From NCBI GenBank assembly GCA_902595825.1, contig CACJRP010000011.1, positions 1-45,405 on the forward strand: DNA of 45,405 nucleotides. The letters are read 5' to 3'. A program made the translations under genes and the position numbers. The DNA is from an uncultured Bacteroidota bacterium (GTDB lineage Bacteria; Bacteroidota; Bacteroidia; Flavobacteriales; Flavobacteriaceae). Every line of letters begins with the position of its first letter. Positions within the stretch are counted from its first letter, which is position 1. The notes beneath the pieces are model-generated. The model saw only the letters and a list, made by a program, of their open reading frames with translations. It was not told where the DNA came from and made no database searches. Of the stretch, positions 8,532-15,680 are shown in pieces.

Positions 8532-8555
8532 AAAAAACCTTCCATTTACGGAAGG
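8532..8555 (-). terminator. Hairpin plus U-run in the greA leader
   Basis: On the minus strand CCTTCC (8555-8550) pairs with GGAAGG (8543-8538) across a six-base loop, followed at once by six T (8537-8532). This is the form of an intrinsic terminator and lies 18 bases before the greA ATG. It can stop antisense read-through from the TonB receptor operon, or act in the greA leader itself. Confidence 0.55.
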
Positions 8556-8562
8556 CTTACTA

Positions 8563-8594
8563 CAAATATATGAATTTGAAGATTATAGAAGCAA
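8563..8594 (-). promoter_or_regulatory. greA-HIT promoter
   Basis: Minus strand TTG (8594-8592), a 21-base spacer and TATATTTG (8570-8563) match the Bacteroidota consensus. The expected start of transcription falls just before the leader hairpin. The promoter lies inside the first codons of the divergent lipoprotein gene. Confidence 0.55.
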
Positions 8595-9037
8595 ATAGAT
8601 TTAAAAACATAACAAAATTTACTAGTTTATCGATCTTTTTTTTAATTTCCTGTAGTAAAAATTCTGTGGATAGAAATCCTTTTCTTCCTGAACTAGATTT
8701 CGAATTTACCATTAATTTAAATCTTCCTCTTTACAACAACCTTAAATTTACAGGTGGCAGTGTGTTATTAAAAGATTTTGGTCATAAGGGTATAATCCTC
8801 TACAATCTGAATAACAACAACTATTTAGCTTGGGAAGCTAGTTGTCCAAACCATAAACCAAATTCTTGCTCAAGGACAAAAATAATAAGCAGTTTAACTG
8901 AATGTGGATGTGAAAGTTATCAATATAGCCTTGCAACTGGTCAATTACTAAATCCTTCATTAGACGACACTAATCAGTATCCCATGATTAATTATGGTGT
9001 TCGAATTTCAGGTAACAATTTAGTAATCTACAATTAA
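8570..9037 (+). CDS. Degenerate Rieske-like lipoprotein
   Basis: A 155-residue protein with a hydrophobic N-terminus ending in FFLISC, a lipobox (Cys at about residue 28). The mature part looks like the Rieske fold found beside greA in flavobacteria: a CPNH motif, then a further Cys, ECGC, and a 'YQYSLATGQLL' strand. A true [2Fe-2S] Rieske site needs CxH and CxxH. Here the second His is absent and the spacing of the first pair is CxxH, so iron binding is doubtful. The extra cysteines may instead form disulfides in the periplasm. It converges on the TonB receptor gene with a 4-bp overlap. Fold assignment moderate; function unknown. Confidence 0.7.
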   Translation: MNLKIIEANRFKNITKFTSLSIFFLISCSKNSVDRNPFLPELDFEFTINLNLPLYNNLKFTGGSVLLKDFGHKGIILYNLNNNNYLAWEASCPNHKPNSCSRTKIISSLTECGCESYQYSLATGQLLNPSLDDTNQYPMINYGVRISGNNLVIYN

Positions 9038-11244
9038 AATCTTGTTCGAATACCAACTAGAAAATTTCTTTGAGCCTGTGGGTAGTAAGCTACGCCTTCA
9101 ATTGTTTTGATAAGGCCTGGTGTAGAATAATCGTCATCAAAAGTGTAAAAATATCCGTTAGATATATATTTTAATCCAAAAATATTATTAACTAAAAGTG
9201 AGATTTTTACATCTTCAAAAAGGGGGAAACTTGCTGGTGCAAATAAAATATTTAAATCAGTTGTTGAATAAGAGTTAAGCTTAGATAGTTTTGAGTCAAT
9301 ATTCCCCATAAACTGTTTGCCTACATATTTTGTCAAAATTGATATATTTATTTTTTTATTTAGTGCATAATTGATAATTGAACCAGCGATAACGTTTGGC
9401 GAGAAGGAGATATTTGTATTTCCAAGATTTGTTAAAATTCCATCTCTTCTGAAATAAAAATCTATATTTTTATTCTCACTTAATGATAAATTTGGTGCCC
9501 AAGATAATCTCTTAGAGATTTTGAAATTACTATCAAATTCTATTCCCAACCTATAACTATCTCCTACATTTTGTCTAATGGGGAACCCTACCTCATCTAT
9601 TTCGCCGGTTAAAACAAGCTGGTCTTTGTATCGCATATAATAGATATTCAATGACCAATTGGGTTTTCTTAATCCTAATTCAAAATTATTCAGCTTTTCT
9701 GGAATTGGATTTCCATTCTCATAATCTGTTCTGTTGGGTTCTCTGTGAGATCTAGCAAAAGAAAAATATAAATTTGATCCATTATCTATATTATATGTCA
9801 TCCCAGTCTTTGGATTAAAAAAACTGAAATTATCTTGAATGTCTATAGGAACTAATCTATTCATAATCCCCTTAGCATTATAATTTACATTTCTTATTTG
9901 TAGGTCAAGAAACCCTATTAAATTTTTTAAGATTGGTGTTGTGAATTTTCCGAAAATTGAAAACTCATCTTTTTCCCCTTTATTTCTGTAAAATTCTTGA
10001 TTTGGATATCCCTGACTAGCAAATCTAGACCAAATTAGTTTTCCATAATGATCTCCGTCATAATTGCTTACCAAAAACCCGTAAATCATTTGTAATTTTC
10101 TTGAATTATACTGTAGGTTTCCAGTTATGACATAATAATCATTATCTAACCACTTTCTTGTAACATTATCAGAACTTGAAATAACATCATTACCAAAAAC
10201 TAGATTATTTAACCCAAGGTTTGAAAATGATGTCATTCCAGAAAAAGAAAGGTTTTCGTCTTTCCATTTATCATTATACTCCTCATAATAACCTCTACCA
10301 TATGTATAATTGACACCTATTGAAGAGGATAGTTTATCATTAAAAATTTGATTCCAATGTATTTGTATGTGATCCTGTTTATAATTATCGATTTGATTGT
10401 AATAAAATTTTTCCAAATTTCCACTGTCGTCGTAAATTTCTCCTGCTGAATTATACCGTCTATTTTTACTAAGCATTTCTGGATCTATACCCCAATAGGC
10501 CTGGTATGTTTTTTCATGATTCCCAAAAATTAGTGTTTTTATAAGTGTTTTATTTTTTGAATAAGTGGTTTGTAAAAAATATGATCTTAAATCTGATGAC
10601 GCTCTATTAATATAACCATCTGAAATGATTTTTGAAAACCTTCCAGAAATTTGAAACTTATTATTTATATCTCCTGTTGAAAATCTAATTGAGTTTTTAA
10701 GTGTCGAAAAACTACCGAAGCTATTATTAGATTCAAAAAATTTTTCTTTTGAAATCCCGTCAGTTAGAATATTTAAACTTGCTCCAAAGGCACTGGACCC
10801 GTTCGTAGAGGTACCTATTCCTCGTTGCAGTTGAATATTTTCAACTGATGAGCTAAAATCAGTTAAATTAACCCAGAAAGTTCCTTGAGATTCAGCATCG
10901 TTATATGGAATACCATTAATGGTAACATTTACTCTTGTGGCGTCACTACCTCTAACTCTAATTCCTGTGTAACCTATACCAGCTCCTGCATCAGAAGTAG
11001 AAATCAGGGAGGGCAAAAAATTTAATAGTATGGGAAGATCTTGTCCTAAATTTCTGTTTTCGATATCTTTTTTCTCAACATTTGAAAAACTAAATGGCTG
11101 CTCTTTAACAGCTCTTGTTGAAGTTACATTAATTTCTTCAAGAGCAATTAATTTAAAATTTAAGGAATCTTTTTCCTTTTCCTGAGAATAAAAGCTGTAG
11201 AATAGAGGAATGAAGGAGAATAATATTAAAAGCGTATTTTTCAT
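9034..11244 (-). CDS. TonB-dependent outer-membrane receptor, probably for thiamine
   Basis: A 736-residue receptor: signal peptide (about 1-20), a TonB-box-like strand EEINVTSTRA, a plug domain (about 50-165, with RVRGSDATRVNVTINGIPYNDAESQG) and a beta-barrel ending in the terminal aromatic residue of ...GIRTRF. The substrate is inferred from context, not from the protein: a TPP riboswitch lies directly upstream, and a PnuC-type permease and a thiamine-binding protein are next door. TPP-controlled receptors of this kind are known in Bacteroidota (usually called OMP_thi), where they import thiamine or a precursor. Energy comes from TonB-ExbBD, not encoded here. The plug has 'SLISTSDAGAGIGYTGIRVRG', ordinary for the family. 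Confidence 0.9.
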   Translation of the reverse strand: MKNTLLILFSFIPLFYSFYSQEKEKDSLNFKLIALEEINVTSTRAVKEQPFSFSNVEKKDIENRNLGQDLPILLNFLPSLISTSDAGAGIGYTGIRVRGSDATRVNVTINGIPYNDAESQGTFWVNLTDFSSSVENIQLQRGIGTSTNGSSAFGASLNILTDGISKEKFFESNNSFGSFSTLKNSIRFSTGDINNKFQISGRFSKIISDGYINRASSDLRSYFLQTTYSKNKTLIKTLIFGNHEKTYQAYWGIDPEMLSKNRRYNSAGEIYDDSGNLEKFYYNQIDNYKQDHIQIHWNQIFNDKLSSSIGVNYTYGRGYYEEYNDKWKDENLSFSGMTSFSNLGLNNLVFGNDVISSSDNVTRKWLDNDYYVITGNLQYNSRKLQMIYGFLVSNYDGDHYGKLIWSRFASQGYPNQEFYRNKGEKDEFSIFGKFTTPILKNLIGFLDLQIRNVNYNAKGIMNRLVPIDIQDNFSFFNPKTGMTYNIDNGSNLYFSFARSHREPNRTDYENGNPIPEKLNNFELGLRKPNWSLNIYYMRYKDQLVLTGEIDEVGFPIRQNVGDSYRLGIEFDSNFKISKRLSWAPNLSLSENKNIDFYFRRDGILTNLGNTNISFSPNVIAGSIINYALNKKINISILTKYVGKQFMGNIDSKLSKLNSYSTTDLNILFAPASFPLFEDVKISLLVNNIFGLKYISNGYFYTFDDDYSTPGLIKTIEGVAYYPQAQRNFLVGIRTRF

Positions 11245-11280
11245 TTTTAAATAATTAATAGGGAAAACTATAAATACGCT
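11231..11280 (-). promoter_or_regulatory. Start-codon-enclosing hairpin, candidate riboswitch expression platform
   Basis: On the minus strand AGCGTATTT (11280-11272), at the 3' edge of the TPP aptamer, is perfectly complementary to AAATACGCT (11239-11231), which is codons 2-5 of the receptor gene. The 32-base loop contains the ATG at 11244 and the whole region upstream where ribosomes bind. The nine-base pairing could hide or present the start site depending on aptamer folding. The complementarity is seen directly; the role is inference. Confidence 0.5.
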
Positions 11281-11348
11281 GTATTCCTTGGCAGCATTAC
11301 CCGCCCAGGTTCTATGGGTATAATCTCAGCTTTTTAAAGCACCCCCTA
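11274..11348 (-). promoter_or_regulatory. TPP riboswitch (THI element)
   Basis: Read on the minus strand the segment has the core of the thiamine pyrophosphate aptamer in order: GGGGGTGC, a small P3 hairpin (GCTTT/AAAGC), CTGAGA, TACCC, GAACCTG, a P5 stem GGCGG/CTGCC around the conserved GTAATG loop, then AAGGAA. P2 pairs GGGGT with ACCC. P1 looks weak. It sits between the promoter at 11359-11390 and the TonB receptor start, so the receptor is the controlled gene; TPP normally represses. Confidence 0.93.
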
Positions 11349-11358
11349 TATTGTCACT

Positions 11359-11390
11359 CAAAATTAGAAAAATAAATTCTAATTAGTCAA
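11359..11390 (-). promoter_or_regulatory. Promoter of the riboswitch-receptor transcript
   Basis: Minus strand TTG (11390-11388), a 21-base spacer and TAATTTTG (11366-11359) fit the Bacteroidota consensus. The predicted start of transcription falls a few bases before the first aptamer G-run. Confidence 0.6.
11362..11384 (-). terminator. AT-rich hairpin at the end of the kinase gene
   Basis: AATTAGAA and TTCTAATT (8 base pairs, 7-base loop) begin inside the stop codon of the NadR-like kinase gene and are followed by TT on the minus strand. It may end the upstream operon. It fills the spacer of the receptor promoter. Weak as a terminator because it lacks G-C pairs. Confidence 0.35.
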
Positions 11391-11943
11391 AAAAATTTTT
11401 TAAAATTAAAATAGCTTTTTTTAACCTTTCCTTCCTGTCACCACTTACAACAGTATATTGAATTTCATTAATATCTAATTGCTTCTTAAAATAATTAAAC
11501 ATTTCCTCTCTGTTATCTGGCCTATCTCTTAAATCATCTTTTACCCATGGAACATCAATGTTGGTTAAAAAATAATAATCATATCTAACAGATTTTAAAA
11601 TATTTTTTAATTCTGGTGAAAAATATCCACTAAAATGAGTTTCAGACCATACTTTGGTAACTAAAACATTTGTATCACAAAAGATAAATTTATTTGATTT
11701 TGATAACATTTTATTCTCCAAATTTATTTGACCTAAAGCAATATTAGTTAAATCATTCAAATTGCATTTTTCCTTATGCAAATCCCATTTTTTTTGGAGG
11801 TATTCTCTTGCATACTCCGGCACCCATTTTGTCTTATAATGATTAGCTAAATCATTAGCAAGAGTCGTTTTACCGGTACTTTCTGGTCCATAAATTACAA
11901 TTCTTTTACAGTTAGTTTTTTTTTGTTTAATTCTTTTAGCCAT
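11383..11943 (-). CDS. NadR-like P-loop kinase
   Basis: With the start at ATG 11943 the protein is 186 residues. It has a Walker A motif (GPESTGKTTLA), the 'WVPEYAREYL' segment and 'DLRDRPDNREEMF' typical of the ribosylnicotinamide-kinase domain of NadR (AAA_28-type ATPases). The frame stays open upstream to 12054, but the extra residues are the shadow of the permease gene; homologous proteins begin shortly before the P-loop. It overlaps the permease gene by 49 bases, so the two are translationally coupled. NadR-type kinases phosphorylate nicotinamide riboside. Here the thiamine neighbours suggest it may instead phosphorylate thiamine to trap it; this is inference. Confidence 0.83.
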   Translation of the reverse strand: MAKRIKQKKTNCKRIVIYGPESTGKTTLANDLANHYKTKWVPEYAREYLQKKWDLHKEKCNLNDLTNIALGQINLENKMLSKSNKFIFCDTNVLVTKVWSETHFSGYFSPELKNILKSVRYDYYFLTNIDVPWVKDDLRDRPDNREEMFNYFKKQLDINEIQYTVVSGDRKERLKKAILILKNFFD

Positions 11944-12512
11944 GTAAAAAATCCTAAAATTGCAATAATAGTAAAAGTAAGGTATTGAATTGATGTAAAA
12001 TAAAGACCTTTGTAAAAATATAAGGGGATAGAGATAATATCGCCGACAATCCACAATGTCCAGTGTTCTATTTTTCTTCTAGCCATAAACCACATTGCAG
12101 AACAAAATATAGCAGTTGTTAAAGTATCGATAGACGAAATATAACTTTCCTCCCAATTTGATATGTTGTAAATATACTCTATAATTATAAAGGCAAAGAA
12201 GAAGATAAATAAACCGAAAATTAATTCATTTAAATTCAATCTTGAGATCTTATTTTGAAAATTTCCTTTTTCTTTTTTACTCCAAAAAAACCATCCATAT
12301 ATACTCATTAGAAAAAAATATGCATTGATAATTAAATCTCCCAAAAGCTGATTTTTAAATAAAATCCATACATAAATTAAGGTTGAAATTATACCTGTAG
12401 GATAAACTAAAATTTTATTTTTTTTGGCATACCATACACTCAAAACTCCAAGAACAGCAGCAAAAAACTCAAGTCCTGAATCAAAGTTAATCTGTTCTAA
12501 AAATGGAATCAT
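11895..12512 (-). CDS. PnuC-family vitamin permease, probably thiamine transporter PnuT
   Basis: A 205-residue integral membrane protein with about seven predicted hydrophobic segments. It resembles the PnuC family in the WYAKKNKILVYPTG loop, the 'YGWFFW' motif and the 'KIEHWTLWIVGDIISIPLYFYKGL' C-terminal core, which in PnuC lines the substrate channel. PnuC members carry out facilitated diffusion of nicotinamide riboside (PnuC), riboflavin (PnuX) or thiamine (PnuT), trapped by phosphorylation. The neighbouring thiamine-binding protein, P-loop kinase and TPP-controlled receptor favour the PnuT reading. The riboswitch itself is downstream of this gene and does not control it. Confidence 0.85.
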   Translation of the reverse strand: MIPFLEQINFDSGLEFFAAVLGVLSVWYAKKNKILVYPTGIISTLIYVWILFKNQLLGDLIINAYFFLMSIYGWFFWSKKEKGNFQNKISRLNLNELIFGLFIFFFAFIIIEYIYNISNWEESYISSIDTLTTAIFCSAMWFMARRKIEHWTLWIVGDIISIPLYFYKGLYFTSIQYLTFTIIAILGFFTWLKELNKKKLTVKEL

Positions 12513-12521
12513 ATGGATTTT

Positions 12522-12782
12522 TCAATCAAATGGAATATATTTACTCCTATCGGATTTAAATATTTTTAGACTAATAATCCCAGCATCTATATCTTCAAAG
12601 CTTTCTTGAATCGATTTTGTTAGAAAATACATTAGTGAAGTATATTCCCCGTAAATATGAGTACTTAATGGATTTTCACTATACTTGAAACCTGATTTTC
12701 TTATGGAAAGGATTAGATTTTTTATTTTATCCTTATAATCTTCTTCGAGTGGTGCAAAAGTAATTTCAACTGAAATTTTCAT
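12522..12782 (-). CDS. Thiamine-binding protein, MTH1187/YkoF-like
   Basis: An 86-residue ferredoxin-like-fold protein of the MTH1187/YqgV family (Pfam Thiamine_BP). It starts with the typical 'KISVEITFAPL' strand and has the 'SGFKYSENPLSTHIYGEY' segment. Larger YkoF relatives bind thiamine and take part in its uptake. The protein has no signal peptide, so it should act in the cytoplasm. It overlaps the phosphopantetheinyl transferase gene by 4 bases and lies 9 bases before the permease gene, which makes a transport or sensing role for thiamine likely. Confidence 0.8.
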   Translation of the reverse strand: MKISVEITFAPLEEDYKDKIKNLILSIRKSGFKYSENPLSTHIYGEYTSLMYFLTKSIQESFEDIDAGIISLKIFKSDRSKYIPFD

Positions 12783-13393
12783 AAATATGACAATGTTAAT
12801 TGATGATTTTCAAAATTACTGAAATGTAAATTAACTGGAATTATTTTATCATTCAAATTAACCTCACCTTGACCAAATGTCGACTGAATATCAAACTTTT
12901 CTACAACAATATTTTTTTTTAGTGACAATTTATTCTCGTAAATGCATTTAAATATGGCTTCTTTACTAGTCCACAACCTAGTTATTAATTTAATATTGTC
13001 AGATTTCATAAAATAATTTTCTTTAATATGGATAAATTTTGATTTAATATTTAAAATTTTAGGATGAAGAAATTCTATATCGACTCCAATTCTTTGGGTA
13101 CCAACAGCTAAAACAGCATATTTAGCAGTATGAGAAATGGAATAGCAATAATTTTTATCTAAGGACAAAGATTCATAGAAAGTATTATTTAAATCATTCA
13201 ATTGAGCCATTTTAATAAGTTTCCTAGAAGCTAAATATTGTTTTTTATTTGAAATTGGTTTTCTTCTGTCCAACTCTCTTTTTTGTTCTTCCGTTAATAG
13301 AAAAGATGCTTTTAGTTCTGATAATTTTTCATCTATCTTCCATATCAAAATCCTTATATTTTTTTTAGGAATAATTTCTTTTAAAAAGGGCAT
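12779..13393 (-). CDS. 4'-phosphopantetheinyl transferase, Sfp type
   Basis: A 204-residue transferase that moves the phosphopantetheine arm from CoA to a serine of carrier proteins. Key motifs are 'RIGVDIEFLHPK' (Mg2+-binding Asp and Glu of GVDIE) and 'LWTSKEAIFKC' (the W-x-x-KEA signature), with 'YCYSISHTAKYAVLAVG' before them. At this length it could serve fatty-acid ACP (as a stand-in for AcpS) or secondary pathways; none of the latter is in the window. It is divergent from ahcY with 49 bases between, and is first in the run with the thiamine-binding protein, permease and kinase. Confidence 0.9.
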   Translation of the reverse strand: MPFLKEIIPKKNIRILIWKIDEKLSELKASFLLTEEQKRELDRRKPISNKKQYLASRKLIKMAQLNDLNNTFYESLSLDKNYCYSISHTAKYAVLAVGTQRIGVDIEFLHPKILNIKSKFIHIKENYFMKSDNIKLITRLWTSKEAIFKCIYENKLSLKKNIVVEKFDIQSTFGQGEVNLNDKIIPVNLHFSNFENHQLTLSYL

Positions 13394-13423
13394 TTGAAAA
13401 TTGAAATAAAGTAATTAGCTTTG
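13394..13423 (+). promoter_or_regulatory. ahcY promoter
   Basis: TTG (13394-13396), a 19-base spacer and TAGCTTTG (13416-13423) match the Bacteroidota consensus exactly. The -7 element ends 19 bases before the ahcY ATG. Confidence 0.65.
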
Positions 13424-13442
13424 CACTAAAATAAAAATTAAT

Positions 13443-14759
13443 ATGAACAACAAGGTAGAAATGCTCCAATATAAAGTAAAAGATATTGGATTAGCTGAAT
13501 GGGGAAGAAAAGAAATCAATCTTGCTGAGGCTGAGATGCCTGGATTAATGCGAATAAGAGAAGAGTATTCTAAATTAAAACCATTAAATGGAGCCAGAAT
13601 AGCAGGTTGTTTACATATGACAATTCAAACCGCCGTTTTGATTGAAACACTTGTTGACTTGGGAGCAGAAGTTACTTGGAGCTCATGTAATATTTTTTCT
13701 ACCCAAGACCACGCGGCTGCTGCAATTGCTGCTGCAGGAATACCTGTCTTTGCTTGGAAAGGTATGAATGAAGAAGAATTTGATTGGTGTATAGAACAAA
13801 CACTTTTTTTTGGTGACGAAAAGAAGCCTTTAAATATGATTTTAGATGATGGAGGTGATTTAACTAATATGGTGTTAGACAAATACCCAGAACTTGTTGG
13901 AAAAATTAGAGGTCTTTCAGAGGAGACTACAACAGGTGTTTTAAGATTATATGAAAGAATGAAAAAAGGCACACTTCCATTACCAGCAATTAATGTAAAC
14001 GATTCGGTAACAAAATCAAAATTTGACAACAAATACGGATGTAAAGAAAGTGCTGTTGATGCTGTTAGAAGAGCTACAGATGTTATGCTTGCTGGTAAGA
14101 GAGTTTTAGTAGCCGGTTATGGAGATGTCGGTAAGGGAACAGTAGCATCTTTTTCTGGAGCTGGTGCAATCGTTACAGTATCCGAGATAGACCCAATTTG
14201 CGCTCTTCAAGCAGCCATGGATGGGTATGAAGTTAAGAAAATTGATTCGGTGATTGAAAAAATGGACATTATAGTTACTGCAACGGGTAATAAAGACATA
14301 ATTACCGGTGATCACTTTAAAAAAATGAAGGATAAGACGATTGTATGCAATATAGGTCATTTCGACAATGAAATTGACATATCATGGCTTGAAGAAAATT
14401 TTTCTCATCACAAAAAAGAAATAAAGCCTCAAGTAGATCTTTATACTCTAAATGACGGAAGAGAAATTATCGTTTTAGCAGAAGGCAGACTTGTTAACCT
14501 AGGGTGTGCTACTGGTCACCCTAGTTTTGTAATGAGTAACTCATTTGCAAATCAGGTACTAGCACAAATAGAACTATGGAAAAATCATGCAAATTATAAA
14601 AATGAGGTTTACACTTTACCTAAACACCTTGATGAGAAAGTGGCTAAACTTCACTTAAAACATCTTGGAGTCGAACTAGAAAATTTATCCGAAGATCAAG
14701 CAAAATATATAGGCGTCAACAAAAAAGGTCCTTTCAAGCCCGATTATTACAGATATTAA
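13443..14759 (+). CDS. ahcY: S-adenosylhomocysteine hydrolase
   Basis: A 438-residue enzyme that splits S-adenosylhomocysteine into adenosine and homocysteine and so keeps SAM methyltransferases running. It shows '[16 protein letters not shown]', the substrate-site '[11 protein letters not shown]', the NAD-binding '[16 protein letters not shown]' and the C-terminal 'KPDYYRY' that closes the neighbouring NAD site. Length and order are those of the compact family form. The gene is monocistronic: promoter upstream, convergent rpmA 12 bases after its stop. The window contains at least three SAM-dependent methyltransferase genes, but no regulatory link to ahcY is visible. Confidence 0.97.
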   Translation: MNNKVEMLQYKVKDIGLAEWGRKEINLAEAEMPGLMRIREEYSKLKPLNGARIAGCLHMTIQTAVLIETLVDLGAEVTWSSCNIFSTQDHAAAAIAAAGIPVFAWKGMNEEEFDWCIEQTLFFGDEKKPLNMILDDGGDLTNMVLDKYPELVGKIRGLSEETTTGVLRLYERMKKGTLPLPAINVNDSVTKSKFDNKYGCKESAVDAVRRATDVMLAGKRVLVAGYGDVGKGTVASFSGAGAIVTVSEIDPICALQAAMDGYEVKKIDSVIEKMDIIVTATGNKDIITGDHFKKMKDKTIVCNIGHFDNEIDISWLEENFSHHKKEIKPQVDLYTLNDGREIIVLAEGRLVNLGCATGHPSFVMSNSFANQVLAQIELWKNHANYKNEVYTLPKHLDEKVAKLHLKHLGVELENLSEDQAKYIGVNKKGPFKPDYYRY

Positions 14760-14771
14760 GTAATTTGATTT

Positions 14772-15023
14772 TCAAGCTAGAATTGAAACGTAAGACTTGT
14801 TATTCTTCTTTTTGGTGAATTTCACTAGTCCATCAACTTTTGCATGTAGAGTGTGGTCTTTGCCCACGTAAACGTTTGGTCCTGCGTTATGAACAGTACC
14901 TCTTTGCCTTACTATTATATTACCAGCTCTTGCAAATTGACCACCAAAAATTTTGACTCCTAATCGTTTTGATTCTGATTCTCTTCCATTTTTGGAACTA
15001 CCAACTCCTTTTTTGTGTGCCAT
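14772..15023 (-). CDS. rpmA: 50S ribosomal protein L27
   Basis: An 83-residue L27 of normal length. It starts [16 protein letters not shown], the conserved arm that reaches toward the peptidyl transferase centre, followed by '[19 protein letters not shown]'. There is no N-terminal extension needing removal by a Prp protease, unlike Firmicutes L27. It lies 6 bases after rplU in the usual L21-L27 pair. Confidence 0.97.
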   Translation of the reverse strand: MAHKKGVGSSKNGRESESKRLGVKIFGGQFARAGNIIVRQRGTVHNAGPNVYVGKDHTLHAKVDGLVKFTKKKNNKSYVSILA

Positions 15024-15029
15024 ATTTAT

Positions 15030-15548
15030 TTAATTTATTGAATCTAGTATTTTAATCAGGTCACTTTTTTTCATAGACGAATAACCTGTAATTTTTTTGC
15101 TTTTTGCAATATCTTTAAGTTCACCTAAAGTTTTTAATTTAAGATCTAATTTAGATTTATCTTCTTTAACTTCAAGATTTTTTTTTGTGATTTCTCTGGA
15201 AGAAGCTTTTTTAACTTTTACTTTTTTCTGGATTTTATTTTTTGAGATAGATTCAATCAAAATTTCGGACAGATATTGTTTATGTCCTTTTTTAACTTTG
15301 TAACCTTTTCTTCTTTTCTTTTTAAATACAATGACTTTATCTCCCTTCAAATGCTTGATTATTTTTGCATCAATGAAATAACCTTCAACTGTTGGGTTCC
15401 CTAAATCAAATTCTTTTCCGTTGTCAACCAAAAGAACATTCTCAAAAGAAATTTTAGAACCTTCTTTTTGATCAAGTCTATTAACGACTAACTTTTGGTC
15501 CTTTTGAACCTTAAATTGTTGGCCTAAAATTTCTACGACTGCAAACAT
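15030..15548 (-). CDS. rplU: 50S ribosomal protein L21 with C-terminal extension
   Basis: A 172-residue protein; L21 is normally about 100-105 residues. Residues 1-103 form the usual L21 (EILGQQFKVQKDQ, then KKKRRKGYKVKKGHKQYL near residue 90). The extra 69 residues comprise a Lys-rich linker and a C-terminal helical motif 'TLGELKDIAKSKKITGYSSM' followed by KKSDLIKIL, which resembles the SAP/Rho-N-type fold that binds nucleic acid. The extension has no frameshift and uses the same Lys-rich composition. Similar lineage-specific L21 tails occur in Bacteroidota; the SAP-like reading is my interpretation. Confidence 0.92.
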   Translation of the reverse strand: MFAVVEILGQQFKVQKDQKLVVNRLDQKEGSKISFENVLLVDNGKEFDLGNPTVEGYFIDAKIIKHLKGDKVIVFKKKRRKGYKVKKGHKQYLSEILIESISKNKIQKKVKVKKASSREITKKNLEVKEDKSKLDLKLKTLGELKDIAKSKKITGYSSMKKSDLIKILDSIN

Positions 15549-15564
15549 TTTTTTCTTTGGATTG

Positions 15565-15595
15565 CAAATTTACTTAATTTAACTTAGGAACCTAA
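15565..15595 (-). promoter_or_regulatory. rplU-rpmA promoter
   Basis: Minus strand TAAATTTG (15572-15565) is a perfect -7 element ending 16 bases before the rplU ATG. At 20 bases upstream there is TTA (15595-15593) in place of TTG, inside a small inverted repeat TTAGG/CCTAA (15584-15595) that could be an operator. Confidence 0.5.
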
Positions 15596-15680
15596 CATAT
15601 TTAGCTAAATCTTAAATTAGATTAAAGCACTAACAAAAGTTTTTTCTAAATTTACCTTAAGCTTTTAAACATTTAATGTA

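Noticed and set aside
11944-12054. N-terminal extension of the NadR-like kinase (start at 12054)
   Set aside because: The extra residues are aromatic-rich, overlap the permease gene and lie before the usual start near the P-loop; ATG 11943 fits better.
14106-14360. Minus-strand frame of 84 codons inside ahcY
   Set aside because: It lies wholly opposite the NAD-binding core of ahcY, which is clearly coding.
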